From: Kribbella amoyensis
GTDB taxonomy: Bacteria > Actinomycetota > Actinomycetes > Propionibacteriales > Kribbellaceae
Assembly (NCBI RefSeq): GCF_007828865.1
Contig: NZ_VIVK01000001.1
Coordinates: 3,782,001 to 3,846,000, forward strand
Length of the DNA stretch: 64,000 nucleotides
Direction of reading: 5' to 3'
Shown: positions 9,009 to 21,086 of the stretch, piece after piece
Layout: each line of letters begins with the position of its first letter
Numbering within the stretch: position 1 is the first letter of the stretch
Translations under genes and position numbers: made by a program
The notes under the pieces: generated by a model
Told to the model about the DNA's origin: nothing
The model's input: the letters and a program-made list of their open reading frames with translations, nothing else
Database searches by the model: none

Positions 9009-9254
9009 ATGGACGAACCCCACCAGACCGACGAGACGTACAACCCGTGGACCGTCGTGAACCTCGTCTTCCACCACCTCGCCGACGAGGGCCTGCACCC
9101 CGTCCTGGGCGCCGCCGGGCATCCGGGCGAGCCGGCCGCGGCGCTGCTGGTCGCGTTCGGCATCCAGCCGGTCGCCGAGGGGAACGCGAAGATCCTGCGC
9201 GACACCGACGACCAGCTGGCCGATCTGCGCCGCGCGGTGCTCGGCGAGCCCTGA
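9009..9254 (+). CDS. 81-residue protein of unknown function at the head of the monooxygenase operon
   Basis: Starts at ATG 9009, with GGAGG six bases upstream. It is a small soluble acidic protein with no signal peptide, membrane segment or cysteine. The sequence has a WTVVNLVFHHLADEGLHP segment, an AALLVAFGIQPV helix and a charged C-terminus (DTDDQLADLRRAVLGEP). I do not recognise a family. It lies between the two palindromes, with 208 bp before the hydroxylase gene, so it may be co-regulated with the monooxygenase. A regulatory or assembly role is possible but not shown. Confidence 0.7.
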   Translation: MDEPHQTDETYNPWTVVNLVFHHLADEGLHPVLGAAGHPGEPAAALLVAFGIQPVAEGNAKILRDTDDQLADLRRAVLGEP

Positions 9255-9286
9255 TCGCCGGCCGAGCACCGGCCGGCCGCAAGGCT

Positions 9287-9299
9287 TCTCAATTTGAGA
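9287..9299. promoter_or_regulatory. palindromic operator 2 (TCTCA-N3-TGAGA)
   Basis: TCTCAATTTGAGA is the second copy of the palindrome core seen at 8917-8931. It starts 32 bp after the 81-residue ORF and lies about 165 bp before the hydroxylase alpha gene. It suggests a separate activator-controlled promoter directly in front of the structural genes. Confidence 0.6.
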
Positions 9300-9462
9300 C
9301 CTCGGCGCCCGGGCCGGTGGCGATGTACTGCAACTACGAGCAAGGCGCGGGCGCCCGGCCAGTGTCCGCTGTCTGCCTGGTCACTCGGCCGCGCCCGGTA
9401 CACGGGGTGCCGGAACGGCGGGCGGCCCACACCAGTCGGCCACAGCGAGTGTGAGGAGTGCC

Positions 9463-11112
9463 ATGAGTCGCCAGAGTGTGGCAAAGGCCCACCAGAAGAT
9501 CCAGGAACTGTCCTGGGAGCCCAAGTACCACGAGCCGGTCTCGCAGTACGGGACCGACTACTCCTTCCAGAAGGCGCAGAAGAAGGACCCGCTGAAGCAG
9601 GTGCTGCGGTCCTACTTCCCGATGCAGGAGGAGAAGGACCACCGCGTCTACGGAGCCTCCGACGGCGCCATTCGCGGCAACATGTTCCGTCAGGTGCAGG
9701 AACGCTGGCTGGAGTGGCAGAAGCTGTTCCTGAGCATCATCCCGCTGCCGGAGATCTCGGCGGCCCGGGCGATGCCGCTGCTGTTCCGGACCGTGCCGAA
9801 CCCCGAGCTGCACAACGGCCAGGCGATCCAGATGATCGACGAGGTCCGGCACTCGACGATTCAGCAGAACCTCAAGCGCCTGTACATGAACAACTACATC
9901 GACCCGGCGGGCTTCAACTCCAGCCTGCGCAACTTCCAGAACGACTACTGCGGCACGATCGGCCGGCAGTTCGCCGAGGGGTTCATCACCGGCGACGCGA
10001 TCACGGCGGCCAGTATCTACCTGACCATCGTGGCCGAGACCGCGTTCACCAACACCCTGTTCGTCGCGATGCCCGCCGAGGCGGCCGCGAACGGCGACTA
10101 CCTGCTGCCGACGGTGTTCCACTCGGTGCAGTCCGACGAGTCGCGGCACATCAGCAACGGGTACGCGACACTGCTGATGGCGCTCGCCGACGAGGACAAC
10201 CACCAGCTGCTGGCCCGCGACCTGCGCTACGCGTGGTGGAACAACCACCGCGTCGTCGACGCCGCGATCGGCACCTTCATCGAGTACGGCACCAAGGACC
10301 GCCGCAAGGACCGGGAGAGCTACGCCGAGATGTGGCGGCGGTGGATCTACGACGACTACTACCGCAGCTACCTGGTGCCGCTGGAGAAGTACGGTCTGGA
10401 GATCCCGCACGACCTGATCGAGGAGGCGTGGAACCAGATCTGGAACAAGGGGTACGTGCACGAGGTCGCGCAGTTCTTCGCCACCGGCTGGCTGGCCAAC
10501 TACTGGCGGATCGACCCGATGACCGACAAGGACTTCGAGTGGTTCGAGTCCAAGTACCCCGGCTGGTACGACAAGTACGGCAAGTGGTGGGAGAACTACA
10601 ACCGGCTCAGCACCCCGAACGGGCATCACCCGATCGTGTTCGAGGACGTGGACTACGAGTACCCGCACCGCTGCTGGACCTGCATGGTGCCGTGCCTGGT
10701 CCGCGAGGACATGGTGATGGCCGAGGTCGACGGCCAGTGGCGGACGTACTGCCACGAGATGTGCCGGTGGACCGACGAGGTCGCGTTCCGGCCGACGTAC
10801 GAGGGCCGGCAGACGCCGAACATGGGCAAGCTGATCGGCCACCGCGAGTGGGAGACGCTCTACCACGGCTGGAACTGGGCCGACGTGGTGAAGGACATGG
10901 GCTTCGTCCGCGACGACGGCAAGACCATGACCGCGCAACCGCACCTCGACCTGAACCCGGACAAGATGTGGACGCTCGACCACCTGCGCCGGTGCCCGCC
11001 GCTGCAGAGCCCGAACGTGCTGCTGAACGAGATGACCGACGACGAGCGGACGGCGTTCGCGGCCCGCTACGTCCGCGGCGGCCCCGCCGGACGAGCGCCG
11101 GTCGACGCCTGA
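9463..11112 (+). CDS. mimA: propane monooxygenase hydroxylase, large (alpha) subunit
   Basis: 549 residues from ATG 9463, with GGAG five bases upstream. This is the di-iron catalytic subunit of a soluble monooxygenase, which inserts one oxygen from O2 into propane, small ketones or phenols. The ligand set is complete: E97, E127 with H130 (EVRH), E192, E226 with H229 (ESRH). The spacings of 30, 65 and 34 residues equal those in methane monooxygenase (E114, E144/H147, E209, E243/H246). The C-terminal region with CWTCMVPC and CHEMCRW resembles other Mim/PrmA proteins. It heads the structural genes reductase, beta subunit and coupling protein. The exact substrate cannot be read from sequence. Confidence 0.93.
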   Translation: MSRQSVAKAHQKIQELSWEPKYHEPVSQYGTDYSFQKAQKKDPLKQVLRSYFPMQEEKDHRVYGASDGAIRGNMFRQVQERWLEWQKLFLSIIPLPEISAARAMPLLFRTVPNPELHNGQAIQMIDEVRHSTIQQNLKRLYMNNYIDPAGFNSSLRNFQNDYCGTIGRQFAEGFITGDAITAASIYLTIVAETAFTNTLFVAMPAEAAANGDYLLPTVFHSVQSDESRHISNGYATLLMALADEDNHQLLARDLRYAWWNNHRVVDAAIGTFIEYGTKDRRKDRESYAEMWRRWIYDDYYRSYLVPLEKYGLEIPHDLIEEAWNQIWNKGYVHEVAQFFATGWLANYWRIDPMTDKDFEWFESKYPGWYDKYGKWWENYNRLSTPNGHHPIVFEDVDYEYPHRCWTCMVPCLVREDMVMAEVDGQWRTYCHEMCRWTDEVAFRPTYEGRQTPNMGKLIGHREWETLYHGWNWADVVKDMGFVRDDGKTMTAQPHLDLNPDKMWTLDHLRRCPPLQSPNVLLNEMTDDERTAFAARYVRGGPAGRAPVDA

Positions 11113-11126
11113 GCCGTGGTCCACGG

Positions 11127-11156
11127 ACGGGAGGGCGGCCGCGTCTGTCCTCCCGT
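11127..11156 (+). other. hairpin between hydroxylase alpha and reductase genes
   Basis: ACGGGAGG and CCTCCCGT are complementary 8-base arms around a 14-base loop, in the 82-bp gap between alpha subunit and reductase. There is no U-tract, so full termination is unlikely. It could stabilise the upstream mRNA and keep hydroxylase in excess over reductase. In GC-rich DNA this could also be chance. Confidence 0.35.
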
Positions 11157-11194
11157 TCCCACCTCGTCGTTCGACGACCAGCCGTGAGGGAGCC

Positions 11195-12268
11195 ATGGGC
11201 GACAAGCACGTCGTACGGTTCGAGCCCGTCGGGATCGAGATCGAGGTCGACGAGGAGCAGACGATCCTGCGGGCCGCCGCCGAGCAGGGCGTGATGCTGA
11301 TGCACGGCTGCAAGGAGGGCCAGTGCTCCTCCTGCAAGTCGTTCGTGCTCGACGGCGACGACATCGAGCTCGACCGGTACTCGACGTTCGCGCTGCCCGA
11401 GTACGAGCTGGACGAGGGGTACACGCTGCTGTGCCGGGCGCACCCGTACGAGGACCTGACGATCGAGCTGCTCAACTACGACGAGGAGATGATCCGCTCC
11501 GGACTCCCGATCCAGGAGCGGACCGCCGAGGTGGTCGCCAACGACCCGGTCACCCACGACCTGCGGCACCTCGTGCTGAAGCTGGACGACGCCGGTGAGC
11601 TGAAGTACTTCCCCGGCCAGTACGTCGACATCCGGGTACCGGGCTGGGAGGCGACCAGGTCGTTCTCGATGGCGAACCCGACCAGCCGGGAGGACGGGCT
11701 GCTCGAGTTCGTCATCAAGGTGTACCCGGGTGGGCTGTTCTCCGAGCACCTGGCCACCCGGCTGGCGGTCGGCGACCGGCTCGAGCTGTCCGGCCCGTTC
11801 GGGGTGTTCACCCTGCGGGACAACGCCGACGCGCCGCTGCTCTTCCTCGGTGGTGGGGCCGGGATGGCCCCGATCCTGTCGCTGCTGCGGTCGATGGCGG
11901 CCCGCGGCATCGACCGCCCGACCACCTTCTACTACGGGGCCCGGGCCCGCCGGGACCTCTGCTTCGAGGCGGAGCTGCGGGAACTCGAACGCACCCTGCC
12001 GCGGTTCCGCTACGTACCGGCTCTGTCCGAGCCGGCCGAGGACGACGGGTGGGACGGCAAGGCCGGTCTGATCACCGACGTCGTGAAACAGCACGAAGCC
12101 GATCTGACCGGCGCGGACGCCTACGTCTGCGGGCCGCCGCCGATGGTCGAAGCCGCGATCCCGCTGCTGGAACAGCTCGGGGTGGCGGCCAAACACGTCT
12201 ACTACGACAAGTTCACCACGACCGGCGACGCCGGTGACTCGAAGGTGCTGGAGGCAGAGAACAGATGA
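11195..12268 (+). CDS. mimB: monooxygenase reductase (2Fe-2S, FAD, NAD)
   Basis: 357 residues, with GAGGGAG before ATG. It transfers electrons from NADH to the di-iron hydroxylase. A plant-type ferredoxin domain holds the 2Fe-2S ligands C39, C44, C47 and C80. The flavin motif RSFS is at 155-158, and the NAD-binding motif GGGAGMAP is at about 219-226, followed by CGPPPM near the end. Domain order and length match the reductases of soluble alkane monooxygenases. The stop overlaps the beta-subunit start as ATGA. Confidence 0.93.
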   Translation: MGDKHVVRFEPVGIEIEVDEEQTILRAAAEQGVMLMHGCKEGQCSSCKSFVLDGDDIELDRYSTFALPEYELDEGYTLLCRAHPYEDLTIELLNYDEEMIRSGLPIQERTAEVVANDPVTHDLRHLVLKLDDAGELKYFPGQYVDIRVPGWEATRSFSMANPTSREDGLLEFVIKVYPGGLFSEHLATRLAVGDRLELSGPFGVFTLRDNADAPLLFLGGGAGMAPILSLLRSMAARGIDRPTTFYYGARARRDLCFEAELRELERTLPRFRYVPALSEPAEDDGWDGKAGLITDVVKQHEADLTGADAYVCGPPPMVEAAIPLLEQLGVAAKHVYYDKFTTTGDAGDSKVLEAENR

Positions 12269-13440
12269 CCACCACACAGCAAGAGCGGAGCGTGCCGAAG
12301 CCGGTCTTCACCGATGCCGAAGCCGGTGCCAAGGAGTTCCCGGACTCGAAGGCCCGCCGGTACAACTACTACAAGCCGCAGAAGCGCAAGCAGAGCCACT
12401 ACGAGGACGTCACCGTCGAGGTCCAGCCCGACCCGCGGCACTACCTCAGCCAGGGCTGGCTGTACGGGTTCTCCGACGGCCGCGGCGGCTACCCGATGGA
12501 CTGGACCGTGCTGAAGGCCTGGGGTTCGGACCAGCCGAGCCCGCACCGTGGACCGGGCAGCGGCGGGATGTTCGTCGAGGAGTGGCCGGCCACCGGCTGG
12601 CACGAGTTCCGCGATCCGAACGAGGAGTGGGAGCTCACCCTCTACCGGTACAACTCGAACGTGGTCCGCCAGGTCACCCAGAACATCGAGTCGGCCCGGC
12701 AGGCGAAGGCCTTCGACCAGTGGAACCCGAACTGGGTCCGGTTCGTCGAGCAGCACGTCGGCGCCTGGATGCACGTGGACCACGGCCTCGGCCTGTACCT
12801 GTTCGCGAACGCCAACCGGCGGGCGCCGACCAACATGCACAACAACGCGATCTCGGTGAACAGCATGCACCGGATCCGCGCGGCCCAGGACCTCGCGCTC
12901 TACAACCTGACCCTGACCGAGGAGATCGACGGGTTCGACGGCAGCGCGCACCTGCAGACCTGGAACTCCGACCCGGTCTGGCAGGGGGTGCGCGAACTGG
13001 CCGAGCGGCTGACCGGGATCGACGACTGGTGCGAGGCGATCTTCGCCGCGAACGTGGTGTTCGAGCCGCTCGTCGGCGAACTGTTCCGCAGCCAGCTGAT
13101 CCAGCAGGCCGCCCCGCGCAACGGCGACTTCGTCACCCCGACGGTGATCGGCGCGGCCGAGTACGACTTCGCCGAGCGGGACCTGCGCTACACCACGGCG
13201 ATGTTCGAACTGCTCACCGCGGACCGCGAGTTCGCCGGCCACAACATCGCGATCCTGCAGGACTGGATGTCCACCTGGACCGCACAGGCGCTCAGCGCCG
13301 CCCGGACCCTGCAACCGCTGTGGTCCCAGCCGGACGCCAAGCCGCCGCGGTTCGAGGACGGCCTGGACCGGGCCAAGAGCCGCTTCAGCGGCATCGTGAC
13401 GAGTCTGCGGCTCGAGGAACCGAAGGAGTTGGCACAGTGA
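12265..13440 (+). CDS. mimC: propane monooxygenase hydroxylase, small (beta) subunit
   Basis: 391 residues. A GGAGG lies 10 bases before ATG, and the start overlaps the reductase stop. The protein has a ferritin-like helical core without the two ExxH iron motifs, as expected for the non-catalytic beta subunit. Recognisable segments are [13 protein letters not shown] and the [12 protein letters not shown] start. It pairs with the alpha subunit to form the (alpha-beta)2 hydroxylase. The coupling protein overlaps its end by GTGA. Confidence 0.92.
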   Translation: MTTTQQERSVPKPVFTDAEAGAKEFPDSKARRYNYYKPQKRKQSHYEDVTVEVQPDPRHYLSQGWLYGFSDGRGGYPMDWTVLKAWGSDQPSPHRGPGSGGMFVEEWPATGWHEFRDPNEEWELTLYRYNSNVVRQVTQNIESARQAKAFDQWNPNWVRFVEQHVGAWMHVDHGLGLYLFANANRRAPTNMHNNAISVNSMHRIRAAQDLALYNLTLTEEIDGFDGSAHLQTWNSDPVWQGVRELAERLTGIDDWCEAIFAANVVFEPLVGELFRSQLIQQAAPRNGDFVTPTVIGAAEYDFAERDLRYTTAMFELLTADREFAGHNIAILQDWMSTWTAQALSAARTLQPLWSQPDAKPPRFEDGLDRAKSRFSGIVTSLRLEEPKELAQ

Positions 13441-13811
13441 CCACCACGCTCAAGGGAGTCGTCGAGAGCCCGTTCAAGGCGGACAACACAGCGTCCAACC
13501 GGTGCGGCTTCACCCTGATGAACAACCAGGTCGGCGTCGTCGTCGCGGACGTGATGGGCGGTAAGGACAACGTCACCGTGACGCCGCTGCCCTCGATGAT
13601 CAGGGTCGATGCCGTCGGCAAGATGGAGGTCGTCTACGACGAGGTCTCCGAGGCGCTCGGCGAGGACGCCGGCTACTTCGACCAGGCCGAGTTCGAGGAG
13701 AACATGTCCACGCACTACGGCCGGATGATCCATCTCGACGACCGGACGATCCTGGTCGCGAATCCCGAGGACGCGGCCGAGTACCTCGGCTTCGACCTCA
13801 CCGCCGTCTGA
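13437..13811 (+). CDS. mimD: monooxygenase coupling/effector protein (MmoB/DmpM family)
   Basis: 124 residues from GTG 13437, with AAGGAG eight bases upstream and a four-base overlap with the beta subunit. The small cofactor-free protein contains [18 protein letters not shown] and ends in [16 protein letters not shown], typical of MmoB/DmpM effector proteins. These dock on the hydroxylase and tune oxygen activation. It completes the four-component enzyme. Confidence 0.92.
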   Translation: MTTTLKGVVESPFKADNTASNRCGFTLMNNQVGVVVADVMGGKDNVTVTPLPSMIRVDAVGKMEVVYDEVSEALGEDAGYFDQAEFEENMSTHYGRMIHLDDRTILVANPEDAAEYLGFDLTAV

Positions 13812-13835
13812 CAGCGAGCAAGCCGGGAGGGGACC

Positions 13836-14878
13836 ATGTACGAGAAGAACGGCGAGAAGTACTTCGTGGTCGACACGCATATGCACTACTGGAACGCCGC
13901 CGAGGACAACTGGGTCGAAGGCGCCGAGCAGTACGCCAAGGGGTGGATCGAGTGCTTCTACGGCTACCACGGGCTGGGGCCGGACGACACCAGGTGGACC
14001 CTGGAGAAGTACAAGAAGTACTCCGAGGACGACCTGATGTCGGACGTCTTCGACAAGGGCCATGTCGACGTGGCGATCTTCCAGCCGACCGATCTGGCCG
14101 AGTGGTACAAGGAGGGTTTCAACACCACCGAGCGGGACGCGATCCTGTTCGAGAAGTACCCGGACAAGTTCGTCCTCAACACCCGCTGGGACCCGCGCGA
14201 GGGTGAGGACGGCCTGAAGACCCTGCGGCACAACGTCGAACGGTACGGCTGCAAGGGCGTGAAGCTCTACACCGCGGAGTGGCGGCAGGGCTCGCGCGGC
14301 TGGAAGCTCAGCGACCCGGAGGCCTACAAGTACCTGGAGGCCTGCCAGGAGCTCGGCATCAAGAACATCCATGCCCACAAGGGACCGACGATCTGGCCCC
14401 TGGACAAGGACGCGTTCGACATGACCGACATCGACCACGCCGCCACCGACTTCCCGGAGCTCAACTTCATCGTCGAGCACTCCGGCATCCCGCGGATCGA
14501 CGACTTCTGCTACCTGGCCACGCAGGAGCCGAACGTGTACGCCGGGCTGTCCGTGGTGGTCGGCGGGCTGATGCACTCGCGGCCGCGGTTCTTCGCCCGG
14601 TGCATGGGCGAGCTGTTGTTCTGGGTCGGCGAGGACAAGATGACGTTCGGCAGCGACTACGCCATCTGGGAGCCGAAGTGGCAGGTCGAGGGCTTCGTGG
14701 ACTGGGACTTCCCGGACGACGAGCAGTACGCCGACTACCCGCGGCTCGGCGTGGACGGCAAGAAGAAGATCCTCGGGCTGAACGCCGCCAAGCTGTACGG
14801 GCTCGAGGTGCCCGAGGAGTACCAGCTCGGGTACGGCAAGCCGGCCGCGCAGGACGACGCGAAGCTGGTCACGCAGTA

Positions 14879-14879
<1 letters not shown>
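13836..14879 (+). CDS. amidohydrolase family protein of the propane monooxygenase locus
   Basis: 347 residues, with GGGAGGGG before ATG. It is a TIM-barrel metal-dependent hydrolase (amidohydrolase-2 type) with the metal motif DTHMH at 13-17, a KGVKLYTAEW strand, HAHKGP in the middle and GSD at 272-274. A homologue occupies the same place in mycobacterial mim loci, between coupling protein and DUF59 gene. Its substrate is unknown. It might act on an oxidised product, or its fold may assist enzyme maturation. The DUF59 gene starts inside its stop codon (TAATG). Confidence 0.85.
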
Positions 14880-18323
<3,444 letters not shown>

Positions 18324-18331
18324 GCCGACGA

Positions 18332-18364
18332 CGTGAGCCGTCCGGTCAGCGAGGGCGGCTCACG
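18332..18364. terminator. hairpin at the end of the monooxygenase operon
   Basis: CGTGAGCCG and CGGCTCACG form perfect nine-base arms around a 15-base loop, directly after the chaperonin gene. The right arm contains the stop of the convergent TetR gene. No long U-tract is present, as usual for actinobacterial hairpin terminators. It may serve both strands. Confidence 0.55.
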
Positions 18365-18902
18365 CCTGTCCGATGCCCTGCAGCAAGGCGGACACGGCGA
18401 GGTCGGCGGCGGGGGCCGGTTCGAGGTCGGGGACGTCCTCGGCGGCGGTCCGGATCACCTGGCGGAGCAGCGCCTCGACCCAGCCGGCCGGGAGATCGGC
18501 GCGGAACAACCCCGCTTCGGTCGCCCGGCGGATGAAGGCGTCGAGCTGCTCGCCGAAAGCCTCTCGCCGGTCGGCAGTCGGCGGGTCCGCGGTCATCCGG
18601 TGGAACTCGACCGGCCACTCCCGGGTGACGGTGATGATGCCCTCGGCGTACCGGTGCAGGGCGACCGCGACCGGTGCCTCGGTCAGCCGCGCCTCGGCGA
18701 AGACCACCGCGACCGCGTCGTACCGGGCCCGGTAGATCGCGGACAGCAACGCCTCCCGGGATTCGAACTGCCGGTAGATCGTCCGCCGGTCCACCCCGGC
18801 CTCAGCGGCGATCATGCTCATGCTCGCCCCCGGATCGGCGGCCAGCAGGCGCGCCCCGGTCCGGAGGATCTTGTCCAGGTTGCGTGCGGCGTCGGCTCTC
18901 AT
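18360..18902 (-). CDS. TetR/AcrR family transcriptional regulator
   Basis: 180 residues. The N-terminal helix-turn-helix contains MIAAEAGVDRRTIYRQFESREALL, the typical TetR recognition region; the helical C-terminal ligand domain has no distinctive signature. It is divergent from the SDR gene at 19025. A 26-bp inverted repeat between them is the likely operator, so it probably represses the SDR and itself. The ligand is unknown. Confidence 0.9.
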   Translation of the reverse strand: MRADAARNLDKILRTGARLLAADPGASMSMIAAEAGVDRRTIYRQFESREALLSAIYRARYDAVAVVFAEARLTEAPVAVALHRYAEGIITVTREWPVEFHRMTADPPTADRREAFGEQLDAFIRRATEAGLFRADLPAGWVEALLRQVIRTAAEDVPDLEPAPAADLAVSALLQGIGQA

Positions 18903-18956
18903 CGCGGTCAGACTCTACCTCTCCGTGGCGTTAAGCAGGGCGTAATCGACATCTCA

Positions 18957-18982
18957 GTAGCACTTCATCAGATAAGTGCTAC
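18957..18982. promoter_or_regulatory. TetR operator: 9-bp inverted repeat, 8-bp spacer
   Basis: GTAGCACTT and AAGTGCTAC are perfect 9-bp arms with an 8-bp spacer between the divergent TetR and SDR genes, 43 bp before the SDR start. The length and symmetry suit a TetR dimer. The weaker flanks CATCTCA and ATTGATG extend the symmetry partly. Confidence 0.7.
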
Positions 18983-19024
18983 ATTGATGTGACAGATGGA
19001 GAGCCTAGCCGAAGGTGGAGTGAA

Positions 19025-19852
19025 ATGAGCAAGACCTGGTTGATCACCGGCAGTTCGCGGGGCCTGGGCCGCGCCCTGGCCGAGGCGGTGCTCGGCACCG
19101 GGGACCGGGTGGTCGCCACCGCGCGGCGTCCCGAGCAGCTCGACGACCTGGTGAAGGAGTACGGCGACGCCGTCCGGGCCGTCGCGCTCGATGTGACCGA
19201 CGCGGCGGCCGCGCGGTCCGCGGTCGAGCAGGCGGTGGCGGCGTTCGGCGGGCTCGACGTGGTGGCGAACAACGCCGGCCAGGCCAACAGCGCGCCGATC
19301 GAGGAGATGGCCGAGGACGACTTCCGGGGCCAGATCGAGACCAACCTGTTCGGCGTGGTGAACGTGACCAGGGCGGCGTTGCCGGTGTTCCGGCGGCAGC
19401 GGTCCGGCCACTTCCTGCAGTTCTCGTCGATCGGCGGCCGGGTCGGCGGGACGCCGGGGATGGGCGCGTACCAGACCGCGAAGTTCGCCGTGGAGGGCTT
19501 CTCCGAGGTACTGAACAACGAGGTGAAGCCGTTCGGCGTGAAGGTGACGATCATCGAGCCGGGCGCCTTCCGGACCGACTGGGGCGGCTCGTCGATGACG
19601 CTCGCCCAGGTCGGCGCGGACTACCAGGCCACGGTCGGTGAGCTCAACAAGTACCGCGCTGAGGTCGACGGCACCCAACCCGGCGATCCGGCCAAAGCGG
19701 CCCGCGCCATCCTCGAGATCGTCGCGACCGAGGAGCCGCCCCTGCGCCTCCTTCTCGGCAAGGACGCCTACGCCCTGGCGGAGAAGTCGAGCCAGGCCCG
19801 TGCGGAAGAGGCCACCCGCTGGGCCGGTCTCAGCAATTCGACCGACTACTGA
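19025..19852 (+). CDS. SDR family NAD(P)-dependent oxidoreductase
   Basis: 275 residues from ATG 19025, with GGTGGAG upstream; in-frame ATGs further upstream lie in the promoter region. The cofactor motif TGSSRGLGR is at 8-16, NNAG near residue 81, the catalytic Tyr and Lys in YQTAK at Y149 and K153, and the Ser in the SSIGG segment. This is a classical short-chain dehydrogenase. It is under apparent control of the divergent TetR gene, and the substrate is unknown. Confidence 0.92.
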   Translation: MSKTWLITGSSRGLGRALAEAVLGTGDRVVATARRPEQLDDLVKEYGDAVRAVALDVTDAAAARSAVEQAVAAFGGLDVVANNAGQANSAPIEEMAEDDFRGQIETNLFGVVNVTRAALPVFRRQRSGHFLQFSSIGGRVGGTPGMGAYQTAKFAVEGFSEVLNNEVKPFGVKVTIIEPGAFRTDWGGSSMTLAQVGADYQATVGELNKYRAEVDGTQPGDPAKAARAILEIVATEEPPLRLLLGKDAYALAEKSSQARAEEATRWAGLSNSTDY

Positions 19853-19864
19853 CCTCCGACAGAT

Positions 19865-19896
19865 GCCGCGGGGCCGGACGGATCCGGTCCCGCGGC
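19865..19896. terminator. hairpin between convergent SDR and amidase genes
   Basis: 14-base arms GCCGCGGGGCCGGA and TCCGGTCCCGCGGC pair with one G-U across a four-base loop, 12 bp after the SDR stop. It is well placed as a bidirectional terminator before the convergent amidase gene. Confidence 0.65.
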
Positions 19897-19955
19897 TCCC
19901 CTGTGGGGACGAGTCAAGCTGGTGGTGCTCTCAAACGGCTCTCATCGGGCTGTCC

Positions 19956-20765
19956 TCAGCAGTTGGGGACGCCGGGGAGCTGGGCCGCCGGGTGGTCGAT
20001 GTAGATGTTGGAGATGTAGCCGCCCTGGTCGCGCAGGCGGGACCACCAGTTGTTGGTGTGGCCTTCGGCCGTCACCGTGTCGCCCTGCTTCTGGCACTGC
20101 ACGAACACCTGGGTCGGCCCGGCCAGCGTGGTGACGACCGGGGCGTTGAGCCGGGCGTCGGACCTGACCCGGATGCCCGTGCCGTAGGTGGAGAAGTTGT
20201 ACTGCGGCGGTTCCGGGTCACCGAGGATCGCCGCGACGTCCGCGCGCATCGAGTCGAGGTTGATCGCGTACGGATCGATCTTGCCGGTCGTACTGGTCTC
20301 GCGGTGACCACGGGCGAAGCTGGCGTCCTTGCCGAGCCGGGCGAGTACGGCCGCGGTCGCCTTGACCGACGCCGTGTACTGCGCCGGGCTCATCTCCTGG
20401 GAGACCCCGTTGTAGTCGATCTCCCAGCCGATCAGCATGGTGTTCCCGTCACCGGCCGGGATCGGGCCGCTGACCCGGGCCGGGCCGGCGTGGTTGCAGC
20501 GACCGGCCGAGATGACGTGGAAGACGCCGTTGTAGTCGACCAGCGCCTGGGCCAGCGGCCCCTGCAGGTCGGGCCGGCCGTTGATGACGACGTTCAGGCC
20601 GGGATGCGGATTGCTCGGGCTGGAGGTGGAGGCCGCGGTGTGGTGCCAGAGCACGCCGATCGGGTTGAACGAGCCGGCCACCGCCCGGCCCTGCCAGTTG
20701 CCTTCTTCAACGACCTCGACGCCGGCCGCGCGCAGCACGTCGGCCAGCCAGGGAATCGTCGCCAT
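19956..20765 (-). CDS. N-acetylmuramoyl-L-alanine amidase / peptidoglycan recognition protein with SH3-like C-terminus
   Basis: 269 residues from ATG 20765, with GGGGGG four bases upstream. An amidase-2/PGRP domain carries the zinc-binding WHHTAAS motif at about 40-46 and a GHRETSTTGKIDP segment. A C-terminal SH3-like cell-wall-binding region starts near residue 195 (GIRVRSDARLNAPVVTTL). It would cleave the amide bond between muramic acid and the stem peptide. It has no signal peptide of its own; the start overlaps the stop of a Tat-leader ORF (TGATG). Leaderless enzymes of this kind resemble phage endolysins. Confidence 0.85.
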   Translation of the reverse strand: MATIPWLADVLRAAGVEVVEEGNWQGRAVAGSFNPIGVLWHHTAASTSSPSNPHPGLNVVINGRPDLQGPLAQALVDYNGVFHVISAGRCNHAGPARVSGPIPAGDGNTMLIGWEIDYNGVSQEMSPAQYTASVKATAAVLARLGKDASFARGHRETSTTGKIDPYAINLDSMRADVAAILGDPEPPQYNFSTYGTGIRVRSDARLNAPVVTTLAGPTQVFVQCQKQGDTVTAEGHTNNWWSRLRDQGGYISNIYIDHPAAQLPGVPNC

Positions 20766-20968
20766 CACGCCCCCCGCAGCAGGTCGGCCGCGCACTCGAA
20801 CACCTGCGGCTTGGCCTGCGGAGCGGCCTGCGCGGTCTGCGTCGTGACGGTGGTGGCCACCGCCGTGGCGACGGCCAGCGCGGGGACGCCGAGCAACAGC
20901 CGGCGCCGCGACGGTTGCGCCGCGGCCGGTTCGGGCCGGGTCTGGTCGGAGGGAGTGGATGGGGACAT
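20765..20968 (-). CDS. 67-residue Tat signal-peptide protein overlapping the amidase
   Basis: 67 residues from ATG 20968. The N-terminus has a twin-arginine motif (SRRRLLLG), a hydrophobic helix of about 20 residues and an AQAAP cleavage site near residue 49; only about 18 residues remain after cleavage (AKPQVFECAADLLRGA). Its stop overlaps the amidase start. Both frames are open across a run of six G on the coding strand (bases 20770-20775), so a -1 slip there would fuse leader and amidase into one exported protein. It is either a separate small exported peptide or a broken or programmed leader for the amidase. Confidence 0.65.
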   Translation of the reverse strand: MSPSTPSDQTRPEPAAAQPSRRRLLLGVPALAVATAVATTVTTQTAQAAPQAKPQVFECAADLLRGA

Positions 20969-21086
20969 GAAGTGAACCCTTTCGCCGGGGCGGACGACGA
21001 TCCGAAATCGATTGCCCCGAGTCTCCGAGCGGGCCCGGACAGAGTCAACGGCTTCGATCAGGGTGGAACTGACCGTCGACCATCGC

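Noticed and set aside
8817..9462. Possible sigma-54 (-24/-12) promoters for the monooxygenase operon
   Set aside because: No convincing GG-N10-GC element was found, the regulator lacks GAFTGA, and actinobacteria generally lack RpoN.
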